64,000 bases of DNA from Dimorphilus gyrociliatus (lineage: Eukaryota; Annelida; Polychaeta; Dinophilidae). Positions within the stretch are counted from its first letter, which is position 1; each line of letters begins with the position of its first letter. Where the stretch lies: positions 600,942-664,941 of the forward strand of contig CAJFCJ010000009.1 in NCBI GenBank assembly GCA_904063045.1, given 5' to 3'. The notes beneath the pieces were generated by a model. The model searched no databases. It was given only the letters and a program-made list of their open reading frames with translations, and was not told where the DNA came from. A program made the translations under genes and the position numbers. This document shows, piece by piece, positions 36,909 to 48,525 of this stretch.

Positions 36909-37827
36909 TCAAATCATTCCACTTCCATCAAGCAACATTTGTGCTTTTTCATCAGAAACAATAATTATTTGATCGATTTTTTCAATTCGAGTTTTTCCAG
37001 TTTCGCAATTAGCCATACTAGAAAGTCTTTCGTTATACATATCTCTTTGTTTTCTCATTTGATTTTCAACTTTAATTAGCTCGTCGCGAACAAACTTTAA
37101 GTGTTTCTTAGTGATTGAATGGGCTAATTTCTCATTTTGAAGAATTTTTTTTTTCTCCTGCTTAAAACGAAATAATAATCTCTTTGAAATTAATAAACAA
37201 ATAGCCTCTTTTAACATCACCTCAGTATTATCAAGACAATTTAACTTTTCCTTTATATCTTCGATTTCTTTAGTTGCCACTTTATATTGATTTCTATTGG
37301 AAGAAATAAATGGAAATAGATTGATAAAGCTAATTACAATAATGTCGATAATACAATATTATTGAAGACTACAAACTTAAGAAACGTTAATGTTTCTTCA
37401 ACAACAAAAGGATTTGGGAAATTATCCAATTTTTTAACCTGATTATTTAGCTATTAAAATAGTAATTGCTTAATTTGTATAAATCAATATTTAAATATTT
37501 TATACATCTTCTATCGTATTCCTATTGTTGGTTGATTCCAATCTTCTCTCTTCCAGTTTATCCAAAAGTTTCTCGTTATCATTTCTCAGCTTTTGCAATT
37601 CATTGGAAGTAGTTAACCTACAACGAAATATCTATTAAAACAACTATTCCAATTAACTGGCGTTCTTTAAGATTGGTTAATTATGTTTACTTCAGAGAAT
37701 CGATATTGGAAGCCTCTCGTTCATTTCTCAAATTTAATTCTATCTTTATCCTTTCAAGTTCTTGTTGTAAATTTTGCATTTGATTTTGTAGAAATTGAGG
37801 ACAAGAACTACAATGAGTACAAGCCAT
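36909..37827 (-). CDS. Coiled-coil protein, long splice form with alternative last exon
   Basis: Exon 37827-37691 can instead join 37293-36909 (acceptor TTCTTCCAATAG), also phase 2, giving 173 aa. The last exon has no ATG near its open-frame start, and no ATG lies between it and the upstream gene. That supports it being a 3' exon of the same transcript rather than a separate gene. It encodes a helical, Lys/Glu-rich chain (ATKEIEDIKEKLNCL, FKQEKKKILQNEKLAHS, FVRDELIKVENQMRKQRDMY) ending LLDGSGMI. Function unknown; coiled-coil scaffold or cytoskeletal adaptor are guesses. Confidence 0.5.
37500..37827 (-). CDS. Small coiled-coil protein, short splice form
   Basis: Two exons, 37827-37691 and 37617-37500, giving 84 aa. 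Donor CTGAA|GTAAAC and acceptor TTGTAG|GTTAAC are in phase 2. The protein starts MACTHCSSCPQFLQNQMQ, with four Cys in the first 9 residues, then continues as charged heptads (QQELERIKIELNLRNEREAS, LQKLRNDNEKLLDKLEERR) ending IEDV. It is too short to show as an open frame. I recognise no family. A longer form ending in another last exon (36909-37293) is also in phase. Confidence 0.55.
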
Positions 37828-40800
37828 GAACGACTCGAAGTAGTTTTCTTAGGGCATATACCTTTTTTCAAAATTTTTTAATGAGTCCTGTATAAGATTT
37901 CATAATCAATATTTCAAGTTTTGTTATATTTTCTATGTTGAGTTAAGCGTTAAACCTACCCGTATACACCACTTTCTTCTATATTAGCATTATTTAAATA
38001 TCTATAACTGTTTTCTTATTCTAAGGTTATCTTGCTCTTTTATATAATCGATTACAAAGTAAAATAATATGTCAAGCGTAAACAGGTTATAAAAGGGGAA
38101 TACAATTTAGCAGTTATACCAAGTATCATAAATTTATATATACACATCTAATCAGAATTTGTAAGAAAAAGAGAAAAAGGGAAATCCAACCTACCCTCTA
38201 ACACATTTAAATTGGTGGTGTGGGAATAATACTGAAAATTTGGCCTATTTCTTTATATTTATTATTATTAGAATTTTTTTTTTTGATATAAAATTGCCCA
38301 TTTCTCAAAGATTTTAATATCCCATTTATCCATAATTAATCATAAAGGGGAAAATTGAAATTATTGTTAGGAATGCAATATGTAAAATTGGTCTATTATT
38401 ATGTAATTGAATGTCTGTGTAAGCCGGATTTGGATCTAGCCGACATGATTTCCTCATTTCATCTTATCTATTTAAAAAATTCCTTTAAAGAATGACGTAA
38501 TTGTTGAAAAGTTTTATAATATATTTATTTTACTTTTGTGGTAAAAGATCAATTTTTATAGTATAAGGTAATTCTTATTCAGTGTTCATATACTGTAAAT
38601 GTGTGTCTATTTACTTGTTTATACATTGATCGTTCGATATCTGTCTCCGTTCTTTTCATATTAAATAGAATAAAATGTCAGATGGTGTATTATCAATCGA
38701 ATATTTCAATTACACTTTATAATCTATTAATATATATCAGAAAGGAGGAAAAAAAAAGAAATAATCTCGTTTTTACTATACTTTCTGTCGATAAACAGCA
38801 AGGAACGTTCTTTCATCACATTTCTTAATTTTTATATATACAGTATATATACATCTTAAAAGCGAGTTTTTCTTGTCTTTTATTCTATAAATTATGCTTA
38901 TGAAGTATTTAATACAGTATATACAGTATAAAGTTGTTATTGTATATGTTAAGATGATAAAAATTTTTAGGTTAGTCGATTAAATTTGCAATCTATATTG
39001 AGTATTTATTATTGTTTGCTCTTAAAAAGCGTATGGAATTTTTCCAATCTAAAAATCTAGAGGTTTTTAATAGTTTAACCGCATGATTCGCTATGTTGAA
39101 TTTTAAGCAATAAAAAAAGATTCACAACTTCCGGTGGCATGTATTTCTCGTTTCTTTTTTCTCTATCCTTTCTTCTTTTTTTTTATAATACAGTTATTAT
39201 ATATATATATATATATTATCATCTGCTCAATCGGCGACATAAACCTTATTGACAGTTATATATAAAAATCCTTGAAAATAAAGCTAATGTGTCAATATTC
39301 TTACCTTTTTTTTATTATTAATCCTTTTTATTTATTAATATATAAATTAAAAAATATATCCTTTTTTGTCTTTTCATTATTGATATTAACCGTTTAAAGT
39401 TCACTTAGAAACTGACACAGTGAGAGATTTGAAGAGTGAAAGAAACATAAAAATATAAAAAAAAAAAAGAAGAAAAAAAATAAAAAGAGACAACCCTATC
39501 AATATGATAAGAGAAAACAATGTTTTATGATATGTTGACATTACACTCTCTTTATAATCGTTAGTTTGATTATATTTTGGCATGGATATTTTTTTTTAGG
39601 TTATTTTATATATTTTAAGTAGTTCAACAAAGAAAAACGCTCTGTATATTTAAAGAGAGGACGAGAGGTAGTCTAGTCTTTGAGAATGTATTACGTTGAT
39701 TTCGATATTCTACTGTCATATTAGTGAATAATAAACAAACGAAACCCGGACTTAAAAGACTAGATGCGCCGTTAGGCTAGCGTACAAGACTTTTATTACG
39801 GCGCTTGGAATCACAGAACTCGGATTACCTGCTTTACCTGAATAGTTATATTATTACTTATTATTTAATCCATCATCAAATTAGAAGAACAATAGAATAT
39901 TCTACTAACAAAACTGGTATAACATTTGTGGAACGTTTTATACTTCGAACCTTCTATTATATAATATCAGCCACATTTCGAGTAGATAATATAACAAATC
40001 CGTATCAATTACCTTTAGAATTCATATTTGGTAAGTTTTTATTATCTATATCATTTATTCTTATCAATAAGAATGTATTTTGTTAATGTTAAATATATTC
40101 GGGTATTAACAGAACAAAAGGGCGCTAGTACGATAACATGAGTGTATTTCTATCAATATATAGATAAAATGAAATGTCAATTACAATTTCATCAATTAAA
40201 ATAGATAAACTATATAGATATATATATATATCTGTTGAATTTTTTCGCCCTATTCTAACACATATGAAATATTTAAATCAATTTCATTTTTATATTAGAT
40301 AATAAGAAAATATATCAAACTAAGTGGTATAAACTACATTTATTTATTATATACTGTATACGCAGAGTTTTTTATTTATTAATATAATTCCAATAGAGCA
40401 AGAGGGCAAAAAAGTGCTTCATTATAAATTATTTAGCATCTATAGGTGGTCCTTTAAAGCAAAACTACGTTTCTTTTCTTTATCAATTTTTGAAACTGCA
40501 CAGAAAGAGAGAGAGAGAGAGATTAAGTGAGTGAATGAGAATGAGTGGGAGGAAAGAAGGAAAAGAAAACGAAGGAAAGATACAGACATAAAGAAAGAGA
40601 GGAGACAGGCAGACACAAAAAAAACATTATCCTCTATTTCCATTAAATCTCTTCCCTTATATGTTCACTTAAATTTTATAGTTTCTTTTAAAGCAACTAC
40701 GATAAAAGAAAAATGTATATAAGGCCTATAATTTTGAGAGTACGAGGAAAGAGACTATACCTACACTGTGTAAATCTAGTGCGATTAAATAGTCCTCTTT

Positions 40801-40902
40801 AAGTGCTAAAGCATTTATATATAAACTATCGGACTAGAGTGAAGAGGGAATGATAACCGGGAGCTTGTCATTCTTCAGGTATAACTTGATAAATCGAAGA
40901 AA
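37828..40902. other. Intergenic, 3 kb, AT-rich
   Basis: Left part is the promoter side of the coiled-coil gene. It contains TATACAGTATA-type motifs (about 38836, 38911, 40350) and several simple repeats. A 93-codon frame at 39805-40086 is followed by a consensus donor (TTTG|GTAAGT near 40031). With an acceptor at 40878 (TCATTCTTCAG), part of this may be a 5' UTR exon of the next gene. Not proven. Confidence 0.4.
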
Positions 40903-41590
40903 ATGAGCAGAAGAGCAAGTTTATTATTAAAAGAAGAGCAAGAGCAGCCAGAAGGTTCGAGTAAAAATAAGACAGCGAGAGTTCGTTTTCCGGATGAGTT
41001 GGTTTTTCTGGATAATATAAAAGAAAATGATGTTCAAGCCATGGATAGGATGTTACGAAGGGCTAGTTTAAAAATGGATATTAATAGTATGTCTAGCTCA
41101 GGTAAGCAATAGTGGAAAAACTAAAAAGTATACCTAAACATTTATTATAACTTTTTATTATCAGGAATGACGGCTTTACACCAGGCGGTCGTCGATGGAA
41201 ATTTTCAGGCTGTTAGGCTTCTAATCAGACACGGAGCTGATGTTAATAAAACCGATGAAGGTTGGATGGGTTTTCCTTTTCATGGCTAAATAAATCCTTG
41301 TTTTTCTAGCATTATGCATGTGAAATAATCTTGTTATTATAGATACATGGACACCCCTGCACGCAGCCTGTGCAAATGGACACGTCGACATTGCCAGGTT
41401 TCTTCTAGATCTTAATCAATTATATATATATATATATATATATATATTACTAATGAATCTTCTCCTCTGTCCATCCAGATTTCTTATTCAAAAAGGAGCC
41501 GATAAAAACATTAAGAACGAAGATGGTGAGAGACCAATCGATTTAGTAGATTCATCGGATTTTGCCATGATTAAAGTCGTATTAGAGTGA
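40903..41590 (+). CDS. PPP1R27-like ankyrin protein, putative protein phosphatase 1 regulator
   Basis: Four exons, 40903-41101, 41165-41260, 41343-41397 and 41479-41590, in phase, 153 aa against 154 in human PPP1R27. Residues 26-31 are RVRFPD, an RVxF-type PP1 docking motif, followed by ELVFLDNIKENDVQAMDRML, as in PPP1R27 and the N-terminus of MYPT/PPP1R12. Two complete ankyrin repeats follow (GMTALHQAVVDGNFQAVRLL and TWTPLHAACANGHVDIARFL), then NEDGERPIDLVDSSDF. The short size with no further repeats argues for PPP1R27 over PPP1R12 or PPP1R16. Vertebrate PPP1R27 (dysferlin-interacting protein 1) inhibits PP1. An acceptor at 40877-40878 suggests a 5' UTR intron. Confidence 0.85.
41419..41448. 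repeat. (TA)n microsatellite
   Basis: TA run within the third intron of the PPP1R27-like gene, just before its pyrimidine tract. Confidence 0.9.
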
Positions 41591-44261
41591 ATCCAACATA
41601 AAAAACTTAATAGTCCTTCCTGAAATAAAAACTGATTGTTAGTAATATAATTAAAAAAAAAAACTCAATTATATTACAGAATCTTTCCTCATTATAATAT
41701 TAATTATTAAAATTTCTCTGTTATAATGCTAGGCACTAGGAAGTTTGTTGTAAAGTCAAATAAGGACTAGTTTAAAGAAAATAATAAATAAAAAAAAAAA
41801 TAAAAAATCAATATTTTTATAAATTCATCAATTTTCTCTAGGCCTAATTCCTTAAAAAATTTACCGACTAATTATAGTAGAAAAAGTCTAACGAAAATTT
41901 ATGATCAAAGAAGAGAGAGACATGCAATGTTTAAAAAGGATATTTATCATCTTTTATACTCAATTTTCAATTGTCAATTATTAGTAAGAAATAAAGTAAA
42001 AATGGACTAGAGCGCTAGATAACTAATTATATTTCCTCTTTCTTTTCATTTGTCTGTTCTATTCACGCAATAAATAAGATGTAATAGAAAACAATGATTA
42101 ATAAAAAAATGAAAGAAAGAAAGGTAGAGGAAGTATAAAAAAGGAAACATAAGAAGAAGAAGTAGCAGAAGAAGAAAAGAGAGAAAAAATCTATGATAAA
42201 GAAAAGATAAAAGAGAAAAAAAGAGAAAAAAAAAATAAAATTTTACAAATATATATCAAGCAATTAAATAAAAAGAAAACGAATTGAAAAGAGGGATAGT
42301 ACTCGGGGTTTTGAGTTATGGCTTTTCATAAAATTTTAGTCGACGTTGCACAGACTTGTCAAAAAATATTTCATTTGACGTATAATAAAAAAAGAATAGT
42401 TTATTAATGTGAATATTTTCATTTTTTTATATTTTTTTTATTATACACTTTTTACATTTTAAAAGACAAACAAAACAAACAAAACAATTGTGGTAATAAA
42501 TTTATTTTATAAAAGTTTAACAAATGTTTTATCTTAAGTTAACTAGTTGCCAATGTTTTGCGTGTTGTGTTTTTTCCCCTCCTCTATGTTTCTTACTCAT
42601 TTAAACGATGTGACTACTTAATTAAAAAGCTACCTCTGGAGAATGTAAAGCGTTTAGCTTGTATCTTTCTTATATCTTGAGAAATTAAAAGTTTTTGATT
42701 TTAGTGATTCAATATCAATACTCGATAGATGGCGTATGAAATATGAATAGTCTTATCAAAAAAATTAGACAGTAGTTCGATAATTAGATTGTTAAAGGAC
42801 AGAGGAATATAGTTTATTGAAAAATAAAATTAATTAAGAAGTAATTAATTAACTATTACCTAAAATAAAATATACTGGTGTAAGGTATTCATAGTATAAA
42901 ACCGGTATAGTATATCTTATGAATTCGAAGAAAAATTCACAGTAGAATACTATACTATTATCATATTTAACGTTGATAAAAGAGATATAAGCTTTTATAG
43001 ATTTATTATTTCGTCATCTAACAAGCAGTTTAAAACTTCATTAACGTGACAAAAGGAGTATCCAAATGGGAAATTAAAGCGGTAACAATATTCAATGGAA
43101 ATCACCTACCTATAACTAATTTACAATACAGCCACTCGACCAATAATGATTAATGATTCTACGAGAGATAAAAGGTTAAATACTTCAAATTACTTATTGT
43201 TTAATAAAGAAGAAGACCCAAAGTCATGTACATTTCTAATAGATAATATAAATTCTATAATTGGTATAAAAGAAACAATACGGAAAATAAATAGAACAAT
43301 CTAGCTATTTTTTCTTTTACAATTGGGGAAACGTTTTCAATCGATAAAGACTTTTTTCATCCAAATATACATAAAAAGTCACCTCCAGCTGTAGCATAGG
43401 GAATATAATTAATTCGGGTGATTTATTGCAAAATTGATGTTTAGATTGTAAAGAATTTATTCATTCTTCAACTTTAAAGGCTATTTCTTCAATAAAAAAA
43501 ATAACGACAACAAAACAACACGATAAACATAGAAACACTCTTGTTAGTTGTCAAGTGAAAACTTTATTTTATCTAAGCGATTAATTGTAAAAATGTTCAG
43601 AGATTAATAGATTAGAATAAATCTTTAATACCGTAGTTAAAACATTATAACAAGCTTTGTTGGAAACTTTAAGTTAAAGAGGAAAATGATAACGGTTTTG
43701 TTAATAATAATAACAATACAAAGGAAAAGCATCAACGTAAATTAAATTCAGACAAAAGAAAATACCCGAGAGTTGTCTAACGGAGAAAACAACCCTATTT
43801 GACCGAGTTTGGGTAGAGATGTTTAGTCGTTAGAGGAGAATTTATTTTACAGCACACGCTTCATCCATTATATTTAGACGGGGGGAAAAAAGCATTAAGA
43901 CGAAGACGTCCGTTAAAGATAAATTTTCATATTTTCCTTCTTATAACCTCTATTAAAAGGGAAAATATTTATGATGAAAATAGTTATTTTTAGATTTTTA
44001 ACTGTTCCATAACAAATGAAAGAGTTGCAGTTATAATTGTTTTTGTTTAAAAAAAAAAACCGTCTATTTTTTCTTTGAAATTGTCATTGAATTTACTAAA
44101 TTTGCTTAGGTATCATTATGCAATTGTTTCAAAATCATTGAATTAAAATTCCATTAAATATGTAAAAATTATAAAAAAGGTGATATAAATTAAATTAAGA
44201 GTATATGATACTCTTACTAATTTGCTAGTAAAGAAACGTAATTGACTCACTAGGGTTCAAG
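41591..44261. other. Intergenic, 2.7 kb, very AT-rich
   Basis: No open frame, domain or RNA gene recognised. Contains an AGATGGCG motif at 42727-42734, a TAGGCCTA at 41839-41846 and A-rich purine tracts near 42120-42240. Confidence 0.5.
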
Positions 44262-44269
44262 TATAAATA
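44262..44269 (+). promoter_or_regulatory. TATA box (TATAAATA) of the cysteine-rich peptide gene
   Basis: TATAAATA is followed about 25-30 bp later by CAAGCAGTTTTG, an initiator-like start (about 44290). A short leader then ends at a consensus donor (AAAGAT|GTAAGTA, exon end 44315). The next acceptor is GAACAG at 44788. This spacing fits a focused, highly expressed promoter. Confidence 0.6.
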
Positions 44270-44289
44270 TATAGAGCCGCCTTTATCAA

Positions 44290-45327
44290 GCAGTTTTGCG
44301 GAAAGGAGCAAAGATGTAAGTATACGAGAATGACATTTACTCTTTTCCCTTTTAAAGTTTTATCCGATTAGATAAGCTCTATAATAATATTGTTCCTCTT
44401 AGGTAATTCAATATATTGAATATTAATTAAAGTAGTAATTTTCATTATCCTTTAGTTTTTTAGTCATTAAAATAAGAAGTTGTTTAAAGTAATATGTCAT
44501 TTCTATCTTTTTACATGTATATTGTATATAATAGACAATTACTCTATAGATAACGGTCAAAGGTCATTTAGTCTCTGAGAATATTTCCCTTATTGATTGT
44601 ATTCTATAATACTTTTTATAATAAAGTAGGGCGTGCTGTTTTTTTTATTAAAAACTGATTGATAGATTATGAGAATAGATTCCCTTTACGCTTTTATTAT
44701 ATTTACATAATAATTTAATCTTTGCATTTTTGCTTTCTTTCTTCTTCATTTCATTTTTCAAAATAATACTGAAAAAATGAAGAACAGTCCAAAAAGAAAG
44801 GAAACTATACAAAATGGAGAAAATCTTCGTTTGCTTGTTAATGTTCAGTACCATTGCTTTAGCTTATACAAGGATGGATTTATTGTAAGAAATTACAATT
44901 TAATATTGAATTTATACACTAGTGAATTGTTATCTTTTATCTTTTTATAGCTCGGATGAAGAACCTTCGTTCAATCCTTTGTAAGTGATTGAGTATTTAT
45001 TAATAAACTTTTTAAGTTGAACCATTTTTCTCTTTTGAACTTTTTTTTAGCATATCTGAGGAATTTGATGATAACTCTAATCTTATCAAAAGAGGTATCT
45101 TTCTTAAAAACTAGGGTATGGATTAATGACGATTATTAATAACTTTTTAAGGACGAATCATGAGAGGGCCTCACAAGGGTAAGGAGTTCTGCGGAAGAAT
45201 TCAAAGAAAGCCAATTTTTTGTGGTACGGGTAGATTCTGCTGCGCTAAAGGGGTATGCTGTAAACAAGGACAAGTTTGTAGGTTTATGCAGGAGTTTCAC
45301 GTGTATCATTGTATAAACGGTTTGTGA
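44290..45327 (+). CDS. Secreted cysteine-rich peptide precursor (8 Cys, C-C-CC-CC-C-C)
   Basis: Non-coding exon about 44290-44315, then coding exons from the ATG at 44815: 44815-44885, 44951-44980, 45051-45094 and 45152-45327, phases 2, 2 and 1 intact, 106 aa. None of the exons is visible as an open frame. Layout: signal peptide (MEKIFVCLLMFSTIALA), acidic propeptide rich in Asp/Glu (18-46), dibasic KR at 47-48, then a basic mature domain of 58 residues with eight cysteines spaced C-x9-C-x5-CC-x4-CC-x5-C-x10-C, from Cys62 to Cys102. The signal, acidic pro-part, KR, disulfide-rich mature layout is shared by antimicrobial peptides, knottin-type peptides, some peptide hormones and venom-type peptides. 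The CC-xxxx-CC core is also granulin-like. The sequence does not say which. I do not recognise a family. Confidence 0.75.
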
Positions 45328-46052
45328 ACGTAGAATACGTTAAAAGAAGATTTGATTGCTTGTTCATCATATCAATACAACTTCTAATTACCTTATACAT
45401 TGTATTTATCATTTTTTTATGTATAAATATTCATCTAAACTAAACACATCTTAGGGATAGCTTTTATTTGGAATTAGAATAAAAGATGGCATTAGACCCA
45501 CCTGATGTCGAATTATCTATAGTAGCTGAGTGGAATTGTTGAGTAAAAGGGGACTGGGCCAAAGAAAATTTCATTCTACCCTTCTTTAATAATAAATCCT
45601 AGCTATGATACAGTAATATTATTAGAAAAGATCTGTAGTATTACGCAAGATATTTTTATGAAGAGAATGACTCTTAGACCCACTCATTTCATATTTACGA
45701 AGTCATTAAATTTGTTCCTGTTTTCAAAATAATTCTATGTAATAAAGTGTAGTCAGATATTCCTCTGTACTCTTTCACATGGTGACTCATTCTTTTAATA
45801 GCCCTAGCGATAATTGGAGATTAACGTTCAGTTGAATCATGTGTTACCTTAAGATTTGTTTCTACATTGGATTAAAAATTATAGAATTTAAATTTTTATT
45901 TCTAAAAAATTAGAAATTTTATTATAATTTCATAAATTATAATAAATTTTACTGCAAAATCTTAATTTCTTTTCGAAATAACCGTTTGGCGCCCTTGTCG
46001 CTGTAAAAACGGTTCTAATCTCATTTGAAGCTCAGTGTCCGTGATAGTAAAA
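45328..46052. other. Intergenic: peptide-gene 3' flank and peflin promoter
   Basis: AT-rich. Near 45890-45950 an imperfect inverted repeat of A/T runs occurs. A GC-richer patch at 45980-46050 leads into the peflin ATG. No other gene seen. Confidence 0.45.
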
Positions 46053-47359
46053 ATGGCTAGTGGCTGGGTAAGTAAAATACTTAGTTTTTAGTGTCCTAGA
46101 AAGACGTCATCATGTAATTCAGATAGTTATTGATTTTTAAATATTTTTCTCTTTATTTTAAATATTTTGAAGTTTTAGGAAATAGTAAATTTCTTATTTT
46201 TCGAACAAAGTTTACTCGATGATTAATTTTAGGGAACTGGTTCGGGATGGAGCAATCAGGCGCCTATGAATCAAGGTTTGTAGTAAATCACAATACTGAA
46301 TATTTAATAGATCTTGTAATTAATTGAATCTTTAGGCTATCAACAACAACAATACGCATCTGCACCTCCCGTTGGTGGAGGATACCAAAATCCAGGACAA
46401 TACCAGAATAATCCAGGACAATTTCAGAATAATCCGGGACAATTTCAGAATAATACGGGACAGTATCAGAACAACCAAGGTGAAATAATATATACATATT
46501 AGTCTTCATGTTGACAATTATATTTTTATTATATTATATATATATATTGAAAATAAACAGGTTATAATCAGTCGCATAATCAATATCCTGGTGGTCAAGG
46601 TAGAGAGATTAACAAACTATATTCTGGATTTAATTTCAATCATATTTTCAGGAGTCACCCAAAATATTAGAGAATGGTTTACGGCCATTGATCAATCTGG
46701 TAATGGAAGGGTGTCTGCCCTTGAATTACAGGCAGCATTAACAAATAGCGATTGGAGTCGATTCAGTATGGAAACATGTATATTAATGATAAGTTAGTGT
46801 TCTATTACAATGTAAATAATTCTTATAAAATATTTATATCTTTATTAAGTCATTAAATTATTGAATAAAACAAGAATAGTTTAGAAATAAGTTAATCTTG
46901 AAATTTCTATCATTTTAACAGAATTGTTTGATAGGAGTAATGATCAGAAAATTGATATAAATGAATTTCAAGCTTTATGGAATTATATTCAAGAATGGAA
47001 AAGAATATTTGAATCATTTGATAGAGATAGATCAGGTACAATTGATGTTAACGAATTGACTAGTGGTTAGTATGCTATATAAATAGAAAGGCTATAAACA
47101 TTTATAACCAATTTTATTAAACTTTATCACAGCGTTTAATCAAATGGGCTTTCGTCTAAGTCCCAACTTTTCCCAAGTCGTCGTAAAAAGGTACGATACG
47201 ACTGGCAGAGGCTGTATTACATTTGACGCTTTTATTCACGCTTGCGTTCTTGTCAAGAATTCCACCGATTCATTCGCAAAAAAAGATTTACAGAGAAAGG
47301 GAGAAGCAACTTTCAATTTTGAAGAATTCCTTACAATCTACTTGAATACAGTGAAATAA
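46053..47359 (+). CDS. PEF1: Peflin-like penta-EF-hand protein
   Basis: Seven exons, 46053-46067, 46233-46275, 46336-46479, 46561-46599, 46652-46792, 46922-47065 and 47133-47359, all in phase, 250 aa. The first exon codes only MASGW. The N-terminus is Gly/Gln/Asn/Tyr-rich with a seven-residue tandem repeat (QNNPGQF-type), the counterpart of peflin's nonapeptide repeats. The C-terminal 170 residues form five EF-hand units: DQSGNGRVSALELQAAL, DRSNDQKIDINEFQALW, DRDRSGTIDVNELTSG, DTTGRGCITFDAFIHA and a degenerate fifth (FNFEEFLTIYLN). The long repetitive N-terminus and the helix NIREWFTAID fit PEF1 better than ALG-2 or sorcin. Peflin pairs with ALG-2 and moderates ER export and Cul3-KLHL12 signalling in mammals. 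Confidence 0.88.
46386..46478 (+). repeat. 21-nt tandem repeat in peflin exon 3
   Basis: About four copies of a 21-nt unit encoding QNNPGQF/Y. The units differ at synonymous and first/third positions, so the array is not very recent. Confidence 0.8.
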
Positions 47360-48505
47360 TATGCACAGACACACATTTACACTTAAATACATTAATATAT
47401 ACTGTATATATATATATACTGTATAATATATACTAATATATTACATAATAAATAAATAATTATCTTGTATATGTTATACTTTAGATAAAATTATGATTTT
47501 ATAACTTTATATACTGTGTTTATACTTATTAGTTCATATTTATTTATAGTGTTTTTTTCCACAAGCTATTTCATAGGGAACTGGATACAATTATGAACTT
47601 ACTTAATTGTCCTATTTATAGCAAGAAATAAAATAACATTTCTTTCAAGTAAAATCTACTTTCGATACAAAAGATAGCTTCTTTTGTTATATAGATGAGA
47701 TTGACCGTAAAACGGGAGTAAGCCAATAATTATAGTTATAGCAGATGTAGTAATAGAAATACGTATATAAAGTCTCTTCGTACACCTCTCTTTCTTTCCA
47801 TCTATCTATTTATTTATCCATCTAGCTATCTATCTCGTTTCTTTTATTAACAGACTTTTAATAACCTAAGTCATCTGGACTTGTCGTAAAATAAGAATAA
47901 AATAAGATAGCTATCAATAGTTCCATATTGTTTTTCTTTCTGTTATTTGTTTCTCTTTCTCTTAGTATTTATCCATCTGGCATCATCAATAAATAAAATG
48001 ATAGATTCAGGCAAAAGATGTCCATATCTATTTTTTTTCTACTCTCAATTATATTAATATATTTTTAAAGGTTCCTTTGTTTTTGGCTAAATTGATACGT
48101 TTTTGCGGTTGTTTTTTGTTTTTTATATTCAATTCTAGGGGAAAAAAATCCAAGCCAAACCATTTGCTCCTATGCTCTTGACATTTGTAAATTAAATTCC
48201 GTTAGAGGTTGGTAGGGACTTTGTAGTGACATTAACGAATGAACTAGCTAAATGAATACACGATACGAGACACATCAACTTTAATTAACTGGCCAATATC
48301 GGCCTATCTCTTAAGGAGGAAATAGCGATGACAGTGCGACTTATCATCTTCCATTCCTGACTTTATATCTTATCATCTATCTTATATGCATCTTATGTAT
48401 ATTTTCAATTTGTTCTGTTTTCTAAATATATCTTTTATTAAACTATATTATTATTCATAATTTCATTCTAAATAATTAGATGCCGCTCCGACTCGAACCA
48501 GGTTA
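47360..48505. other. Intergenic: peflin 3' flank to Kv-beta promoter
   Basis: AT-rich; holds two TATACTGTATA motifs (about 47399 and 47419) and TCTATC-type simple repeats near 47800. No gene recognised. Confidence 0.45.
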
Positions 48506-48515
48506 GTCACGTGAC
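48506..48515. promoter_or_regulatory. Palindromic E-box GTCACGTGAC at the distal Kv-beta start
   Basis: A perfect 10-bp palindrome with a CACGTG core, 11 bp before the ATG at 48526, in a GC-richer patch. It matches USF/MITF/TFE-type (bHLH-Zip) sites. It may lie in the leader or the core promoter. Confidence 0.5.
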
Positions 48516-48525
48516 TATCGATTTT

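Noticed and set aside
39805-40086. 93-codon open frame considered as a protein-coding gene.
   Set aside because: No recognised domain and no good start context; kept only as a possible UTR exon in the findings.
48481-48515. GGTTCGAGTC on the minus strand looked like a tRNA T-arm.
   Set aside because: The flanking five bases do not pair as a T-stem, and no acceptor or anticodon stem fits around it.
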